From NCBI GenBank assembly GCA_018065985.1, contig JAGHSF010000041.1, positions 1-38,197 on the forward strand: 38,197 bases of DNA, in the 5' to 3' direction. How positions within the stretch are numbered: position 1 is the stretch's first letter; each line of letters opens with the position of its first letter. This DNA is from Candidatus Cryptobacteroides choladohippi (GTDB taxonomy: Bacteria; Bacteroidota; Bacteroidia; Bacteroidales; UBA932). Shown one piece after another: positions 33,727 through 38,197 of the stretch. Both the position numbers and the translations under genes were made by a program. The notes beneath the pieces were generated by a model. It was not told where the DNA came from, ran no database searches, and saw only the letters and a list, made by a program, of their open reading frames with translations.

Positions 33727-35268
33727 ATGAACGCAAGACGGTTTTTATTTTCGGGTCTGCTTGTCTGCGCCCTCGCAGCAGGATGCAGGCAAACAGAATC
33801 GGACCCCATGGTCACGATGTCCATGGCTGAGCTGCAGGACAAGATAAAGGGAGGCTGGGCCGGCCAGGCGATAGGCTGCACCTATGGCGGTCCCACAGAG
33901 TTCAGATACTGCGGCACGATGATCAATGACAACATCGGCATCAAGTGGCCGGAGCATTACCTGAAATACTATTTCGAAAACAGCCCCGGTCTTTATGACG
34001 ACATCTACATGGATCTGACATTCGTGGATGTCTTCGACAAGGAAGGCCTGGACGCACCCATCGAACACTTTGCAAAGGCATTCGCCAATGCCGGATATCC
34101 CCTCTGGCATGCAAACCAGCAGGCAAGATACAATATTCTCCAGGGCATGATGCCGCCCGAATGCGGATACTGGGAGAACAATCCCCACGCCGATGACATC
34201 GATTTCCAGATCGAGGCGGACTATGCGGGGCTCATGGCTCCCGGAATGCCCAATGCAGCCTCCCATTACTCCGATGCAATCGGCCATATCATGAACTATG
34301 GCGACGGCTGGTACGGCGGGGTATATGTCGCGGCGATGTACTCTCTTGCCTTCGTCTATGATGACATAAACATCATTGTCAGGGAAGCGTTGAAGACCAT
34401 TCCCGCAGAGAGCAGATTCCACAAATGCATGTCAGATGTCATCAGGTGGCATGAGATGTACCCTGAAGACTGGGAACTGACATGGGCCATGGCGCAGAAG
34501 CGCTGGTCTTTCGACATCGGATGCCCCGACGGCGTTTACAAGGACTTCAACATCGATGCTGTCATCAACAGTGCCTACATCATCATCGGCCTCCTTTATG
34601 GCGAAGGTGATTTCGGAAAGACCATCGAGGTTGCAACAAGATGCGGCCAGGATTCCGACTGCAATCCCGCCTCGGCCGGGGGCATTCTCGGCACGATGCT
34701 CGGCTACAGCAACATACCGGAATTCTGGATGCCCAACCTGCGGGAGGTTGAAGACCTCAACTTCGCATATACCGACATCTCGCTCAACAAGGTCTATCAG
34801 ATGTCCTTCGACCAGGCTCTCCAGGTTATCGAAAAGAATGGTGGCAGCATTGCCGGCGATGACGTCAAAATCAGATGCCAGGCTCCGGAGGCGGTACGTT
34901 TCGAGGAATCATTCCCCGGTCACTGGCCTGTGGCCCTGAACCACGTCGACAAAACCATCGACGAGGTCGGGGAACTCTCATTCGAAGGGAAAGGCATTGT
35001 CGTGTCATTCTGGTATGATACGGAGGATTACGGTCAGGTTTCCGACAAGACAACCGGCAAGGTCGCCAAAGTCGAGGTCTACCTTGACGGCGAACTTTCT
35101 GAAACTGTAACACTGCCTGGAGACTTCCGTTCCCGCAAACAGGAAATGTATTACAGATACAAGCTTCCTGCCGGGTCACACACGCTGTCCTTCAAACGGC
35201 TCGACCCGGGCAAGGACAAGCTGACGATCACATCATACCTTGTCTACTCCGACAGACCTGAAAACTGA
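33727..35268 (+). CDS. ADP-ribosylglycohydrolase-family lipoprotein
   Basis: A 513-aa lipoprotein (C20 in LAAGC) whose first 350 residues carry the ADP-ribosylglycohydrolase (DraG/ARH) fold: GGWAGQAIGCTYGG near 42-55, the metal-site YDDIYMDLTF near 96-105, and GQDSDCNPASAGGILGTMLGY near 309-329. A beta-rich domain of about 110 residues follows, similar in character to a carbohydrate-binding or jelly-roll domain. Export and this extra domain argue against action on cytosolic ADP-ribosylated proteins. A role on sugars or glycosides fits better, and a GH51 gene lies convergently 30 nt downstream. Confidence 0.85.
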   Translation: MNARRFLFSGLLVCALAAGCRQTESDPMVTMSMAELQDKIKGGWAGQAIGCTYGGPTEFRYCGTMINDNIGIKWPEHYLKYYFENSPGLYDDIYMDLTFVDVFDKEGLDAPIEHFAKAFANAGYPLWHANQQARYNILQGMMPPECGYWENNPHADDIDFQIEADYAGLMAPGMPNAASHYSDAIGHIMNYGDGWYGGVYVAAMYSLAFVYDDINIIVREALKTIPAESRFHKCMSDVIRWHEMYPEDWELTWAMAQKRWSFDIGCPDGVYKDFNIDAVINSAYIIIGLLYGEGDFGKTIEVATRCGQDSDCNPASAGGILGTMLGYSNIPEFWMPNLREVEDLNFAYTDISLNKVYQMSFDQALQVIEKNGGSIAGDDVKIRCQAPEAVRFEESFPGHWPVALNHVDKTIDEVGELSFEGKGIVVSFWYDTEDYGQVSDKTTGKVAKVEVYLDGELSETVTLPGDFRSRKQEMYYRYKLPAGSHTLSFKRLDPGKDKLTITSYLVYSDRPEN

Positions 35269-35298
35269 CAGCAATCCCGGCGCGGACATCACTGCCTG

Positions 35299-37263
35299 CT
35301 ATCGCTGAAGGCGGATCTGTATCTCTGCCACGCTGTGTGGCGGCAGAACAAGCTCGGCGGTGCCTCTCTTCAGCGTGACATCGAGCGGTGATTCGGTGAA
35401 GTATGTGTTGGGGCGGACATCGTCCGAAGACAGCAGGCGCGCAGAGATGACGCTGCCCCTGGCGCCAAAGCGGAAGATGTGCTCTGCGGAGTATTCCGTG
35501 TTCACGAGCGTCAGGGTGAGCACACCGTCCTTCACTGTAGCCACAGAGCTGTAGTCGCCATCGCCTTCGACGCGGCAGAGGTCCCCGCCCTTGTGATCCT
35601 TCATCATTGCGAAGACCTGTCCGTTGGCAGTCAGGCGGCTGTCAGTGGGCGTGATTGCGATGGCACCCTCGCCAACCGGCTGGAAATAGCAGACGACGGG
35701 CATGTCCAGAGGGTTGGACTCAAGCATGAACATATGCAGCATGCGCGCGCAGAACATGGCTTCGGACACGCAGGACGGGCGGTACCAGCTGAACCACTGG
35801 TTCCATTCATCGAATGATATATGCATCTGCTTCCCGGTGGCGTCAAGCGATCTGCGCATGGCACGGGCAATGTTCAGGTTGCCCTCGCAGCCCTGTATCA
35901 TCAGCTCATATGTGCGCTGCACCGCTTCTGGCGTGGTGTAGTGATAGCCTCCTCCCGAATAAGGATGCTCAGCGACCGAATAGCTGTGGAGAGACACATA
36001 CGCGGCCCTGTCGGCAAGAACGGCAGCCGAGTTCACGGCCCAGTCGTCGTTGGGGTAAGGTCCCGAAGACCATATCACCAGATCGGGAGAGACCTTCAGC
36101 ATGGCATCGGCATGCCTGCCGACCATCTCGGCGTATGCGCCTGCGCCTTTGGGGCCCTCCATGTGACCGTAGCCCATCTCGTTGCCGAGTGACCACAGGC
36201 GCACGTTGTAGGGCTCTTCGAAACCCCTTTCGATGCGGAGCCTGCCATACTCGCTGTCGCTTCCGCCATTGCAGTATTCCACCCAGGCGGCACTCTCCTC
36301 CGGCGTATTCCAGACTGCATTGATGGTCAGGAAGGGCTCAGCCCCGACCTCGCGGCAGAGGGCGATGAAGTCATCGGTGCTTATCTCGTGATAGTCGTAT
36401 CCATTGCTGTACGGCTGGGTCTCCATCTCCATGGCAGCCTGAAGCGGCCCGCGCATGTCGCAGCTCAGCAAGCCGTCCATCCAGCGGTATTCACCGGCAA
36501 AGTTGCCCCCGGGCCAACGCAGGACGGCCGGCCCTATTTCCTTGAGGTTCGCAACCACATCGGGCCTCATGCCGTGAAAATTGTCAGTCGGCTGCATGCT
36601 CAACGCGCCGAAAAGCACGTCGCTTGCCTCAGTGAAGGTGTATCGCACGCATCCGTGCGCATCGTCAGATCCAGATGCCATGACAAACGACACCTCCTGC
36701 CAGTCAGTGTCGGGAGAGAGGCTCAGCTCGTGGCTGGCATATACAACGGTTCCATCACGGTCAGTAAGGGAAACGGTCAGGGTTGTGGGAACCGACACCC
36801 TGGTAACAGTGCGGAACTCGTATTCCCTGCCGCTCACCAGAGAGACGCCCTGCTGGCCTATGCCCACCGTGGCACCGGCACAGAGGTTCTGGACGTTCTG
36901 GGTCTGCAGCTCGTGGCTGCGGTGCATATCGAAAAGACCGTCGTGACGGGTGTATGAGACATGGTCATTGATGGCGAAGAAGGCGTTGTCGCCTCCTATG
37001 CCGAACCAATGGTCGGCAACGCCCTCGTTCCTCGACGACATGCCGGCGAATTTCCTGTTCTGCAGCATCTGGGCGCTGATTCCTCTGTTCACAGCAGCTC
37101 TTGTATGCTCCAGATTATGGCCGAAAACCCAAGGCGAAAGGGATTCAGTGTCCTTGACATCGATTTTCAGGACGGTGGTCTGCGGTGCTTTGCCGTCAGA
37201 ATTCTGCGCCATGCCGGGAACGGACAAAAGGGCGACAAGCAGGGAAAGTAAGAATGCTTTCAT
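35299..37263 (-). CDS. GH51 alpha-L-arabinofuranosidase, secreted
   Basis: A 654-aa exported glycoside hydrolase that releases arabinofuranose from arabinan or arabinoxylan. Signal peptide 1-20 (LLSVPGMAQ). A beta-sandwich insert lies at about 120-220, then the TIM barrel with the acid/base glutamate E362 in LGNEM and the nucleophile E486 in FDEWN, then a C-terminal beta domain. LRWPGGNFAGEYRW near 250-263 is the family signature. A start at 37296 is possible, but the ATG at 37263 gives a cleaner signal peptide and avoids the overlap with queH. It follows queH by 22 nt. Confidence 0.92.
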   Translation of the reverse strand: MKAFLLSLLVALLSVPGMAQNSDGKAPQTTVLKIDVKDTESLSPWVFGHNLEHTRAAVNRGISAQMLQNRKFAGMSSRNEGVADHWFGIGGDNAFFAINDHVSYTRHDGLFDMHRSHELQTQNVQNLCAGATVGIGQQGVSLVSGREYEFRTVTRVSVPTTLTVSLTDRDGTVVYASHELSLSPDTDWQEVSFVMASGSDDAHGCVRYTFTEASDVLFGALSMQPTDNFHGMRPDVVANLKEIGPAVLRWPGGNFAGEYRWMDGLLSCDMRGPLQAAMEMETQPYSNGYDYHEISTDDFIALCREVGAEPFLTINAVWNTPEESAAWVEYCNGGSDSEYGRLRIERGFEEPYNVRLWSLGNEMGYGHMEGPKGAGAYAEMVGRHADAMLKVSPDLVIWSSGPYPNDDWAVNSAAVLADRAAYVSLHSYSVAEHPYSGGGYHYTTPEAVQRTYELMIQGCEGNLNIARAMRRSLDATGKQMHISFDEWNQWFSWYRPSCVSEAMFCARMLHMFMLESNPLDMPVVCYFQPVGEGAIAITPTDSRLTANGQVFAMMKDHKGGDLCRVEGDGDYSSVATVKDGVLTLTLVNTEYSAEHIFRFGARGSVISARLLSSDDVRPNTYFTESPLDVTLKRGTAELVLPPHSVAEIQIRLQR

Positions 37264-37285
37264 CAGAAAGGATGTTTTCACGTAT

Positions 37286-37906
37286 TTACAAAACACGATT
37301 CAATGGTGCCTGGGGCTGCGCCTCAGCGGCAGCCTTGGAGAATTCGCAGCCGCAGAAGTTCTGGTTGTAGAAGTTCTGCTCCCGTATGATCTCGTTCCTG
37401 CGGGGCTGCAGACCTCCCTTGCGCCAGTTGCCGGCCCAGAATGTCACGTTCAGCCCCTCGCAGGCCCATTCGCCAGCGGCATTCACCTGCTCGAGGCTCT
37501 TCCAGCGTGAGGATGCAAGGGTCGTGGCAAGGACGTCGTATCCGTTGGCAGCCGCATATTGCGCTGCGCGCCGGAGCCTGAATCTGAAGCATTCCATGCA
37601 CCTTGACCCCCTCTCCGGTTCGTGCTCAAGGCCCTTGATATGCTGCAGCCACCGCTCATGGTCATAATCATCATCGATGACAGTCAGCCCGAGCGTTCCG
37701 GCATATCTCACGATCTCCTGCCTGCGGAGCTCGTACTCCCCTTCCGGGGCGATGTTGGAATTGCTGAAGAAGATTGCGGGCCTCAAACCATTCTGGACCA
37801 TGCACTCCAGAATAGCTCCGGAACATGGCGCACAACAGGAATGCAGCAGGATTCTGCTGCTGTTTTGAGGAGCTTCAAGCTTCAATGTCACCTCCGTTTT
37901 GCCCAT
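37286..37906 (-). CDS. queH: Epoxyqueuosine reductase QueH
   Basis: A 206-aa cytosolic enzyme that performs the last step of queuosine synthesis in tRNA, reducing epoxyqueuosine. It is the QueH type (DUF208), unrelated to QueG. The cysteine motifs that hold the Fe-S cluster and a second metal are present: HSCCAPCSG (C24, C25, C28), SRCMECFRFRL (about 101-111) and NFCGCEFS near 183-190. The ATG is 6 nt from a -7 box, so the transcript is probably leaderless. Confidence 0.95.
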   Translation of the reverse strand: MGKTEVTLKLEAPQNSSRILLHSCCAPCSGAILECMVQNGLRPAIFFSNSNIAPEGEYELRRQEIVRYAGTLGLTVIDDDYDHERWLQHIKGLEHEPERGSRCMECFRFRLRRAAQYAAANGYDVLATTLASSRWKSLEQVNAAGEWACEGLNVTFWAGNWRKGGLQPRRNEIIREQNFYNQNFCGCEFSKAAAEAQPQAPLNRVL

Positions 37907-37912
37907 TTATCG

Positions 37913-37920
37913 CAAAGTTA
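37913..37920 (-). promoter_or_regulatory. -7 box of queH
   Basis: The minus strand reads TAACTTTG (TAnnTTTG), ending 6 nt before the queH ATG. No TTTG is found at the -33 position. The divergent tRNA-Leu promoter begins 21 nt further on. Confidence 0.6.
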
Positions 37921-37941
37921 TAAAAGATTTGTCGGAAAAAA

Positions 37942-37972
37942 TTTGTTTTTTCGATAAAGGGATGTATCTTTG
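37942..37972 (+). promoter_or_regulatory. Promoter of tRNA-Leu
   Basis: TTTG (37942-37945), a 19-nt spacer and TATCTTTG (37965-37972) match the Bacteroidota promoter pattern exactly. Transcription should start near 37978, about 9 nt before the mature tRNA. Confidence 0.78.
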
Positions 37973-37986
37973 CAATCCCAATCAAC

Positions 37987-38069
37987 GCGGTAGTGGTGAA
38001 ATGGTAGACACGCTACTTTGAGGGGGTAGTGGGCGTTGGCCTGTGTGAGTTCGAGTCTCACCTACCGCA
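37987..38069 (+). tRNA. tRNA-Leu (GAG)
   Basis: An 83-nt class II tRNA with a long variable arm. Acceptor GCGGTAG pairs with CTACCGC (38062-38068). Anticodon stem CTACT/GGTAG holds the loop TTGAGGG with anticodon GAG (38020-38022), reading CUC and CUU. The T-loop is TTCGAGT. CCA is not encoded. Confidence 0.94.
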
Positions 38070-38071
38070 CA

Positions 38072-38107
38072 AGAAGGCGACTAATAAGTGATTATTGGTC
38101 GCTTTCT
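38072..38107 (+). terminator. 16-bp hairpin after tRNA-Leu
   Basis: Positions 38072-38087 pair fully with 38092-38107 (three G-U pairs) around the loop GTGA. The 3' arm ends TTTCTT, so it could work as the tRNA terminator although a separate T tract is lacking. Confidence 0.6.
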
Positions 38108-38121
38108 TCGTAGATGTATGC

Positions 38122-38157
38122 GACTCCACGGCGAGGCTGCTCGCCTCCTTGGGAGTC
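38122..38157. other. Two-part hairpin
   Basis: GACTCC (38122-38127) pairs with GGAGTC (38152-38157). Inside it GGCGAG (38130-38135) pairs with CTCGCC (38140-38145) around the loop GCTG. The function is unknown; it is the second of three consecutive hairpins. Confidence 0.5.
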
Positions 38158-38163
38158 AAAAGA

Positions 38164-38197
38164 GTCGGAGATTTTGCCAGATAGCAAAGTCTCCGAC
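38164..38197. other. 14-bp hairpin at the window edge
   Basis: Positions 38164-38177 pair with 38184-38197 (one wobble) around the loop CAGATA. The stem starts GTCGGAGA and ends at the last base of the window, so it may extend beyond. It could be the end of a repeat or a terminator for a gene outside. Confidence 0.5.

Overview
The window is chromosomal DNA from a member of the Bacteroidota, most likely a gut-type Bacteroidales. This is seen in many promoters of the Bacteroidota -7 type (TAnnTTTG), in the near absence of Shine-Dalgarno sequences, and in families typical of the phylum: OstA-like LPS export protein, tandem PPIase genes, short TsaC, QueH, Gfo/Idh/MocA and TIM-barrel sugar proteins, and lipoproteins. 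The moderately high GC content would fit a Rikenellaceae-like lineage, but that is a guess.

Layout. 1-567 is the 5' part of a 23S rRNA gene on the minus strand, preceded by its own strong promoter and then by pepT, with no 16S gene or spacer tRNA in between. From 10.7 kb down to 0.9 kb runs a tightly packed minus-strand series: a 93-aa protein, DacB (PBP4), a PPIase-like lipoprotein, SurA, an OstA-like protein, an OPT peptide transporter and PepT. A second minus-strand series (15.0-10.8 kb) holds a small membrane protein, MutL, a rhomboid protease, TsaC and an NlpC/P60 hydrolase. Around 15.1-15.8 kb come ispF and a tRNA-Gln/tRNA-Met pair, then about 0.6 kb of apparently decayed DNA, then a membrane-bound Cache/PP2C phosphatase.

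Between that phosphatase and rsmE lies a roughly 220-nt element (18422-18640) with nested long-range stems. The G-U wobble pairs of its outer stem fit a plus-strand RNA; this is the best candidate here for an undescribed structured RNA. Next come rsmE-radA (minus), a GH16 lipoprotein (plus), a lipoprotein with 19 cysteines in 86 residues, a phosphoesterase and galE (minus). Then follows a plus-strand operon sufC - very short SufB/D-like gene - ispE - two GT2 glycosyltransferases. A minus-strand operon follows: GT2, Wzx-like flippase, hemerythrin-LuxR fusion regulator, TIM-barrel lipoprotein and Tat-exported Gfo/Idh/MocA oxidoreductase. The window ends with a TOD1/MUCI70-type glycosyltransferase and an ADP-ribosylglycohydrolase-family lipoprotein (plus), GH51 arabinofuranosidase and queH (minus), and tRNA-Leu followed by three hairpins.

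The main themes are envelope assembly (OstA, SurA, DacB, NlpC/P60, flippase, glycosyltransferases), isoprenoid precursors (ispE, ispF), and periplasmic or surface glycan processing (GH16, GH51, Gfo/Idh plus TIM barrel). The three stable-RNA promoters carry a perfect TTTG-N19-TAnnTTTG pattern. Promoters of protein genes keep only the -7 box, which often lies 4-7 nt from the start codon, suggesting leaderless mRNAs.
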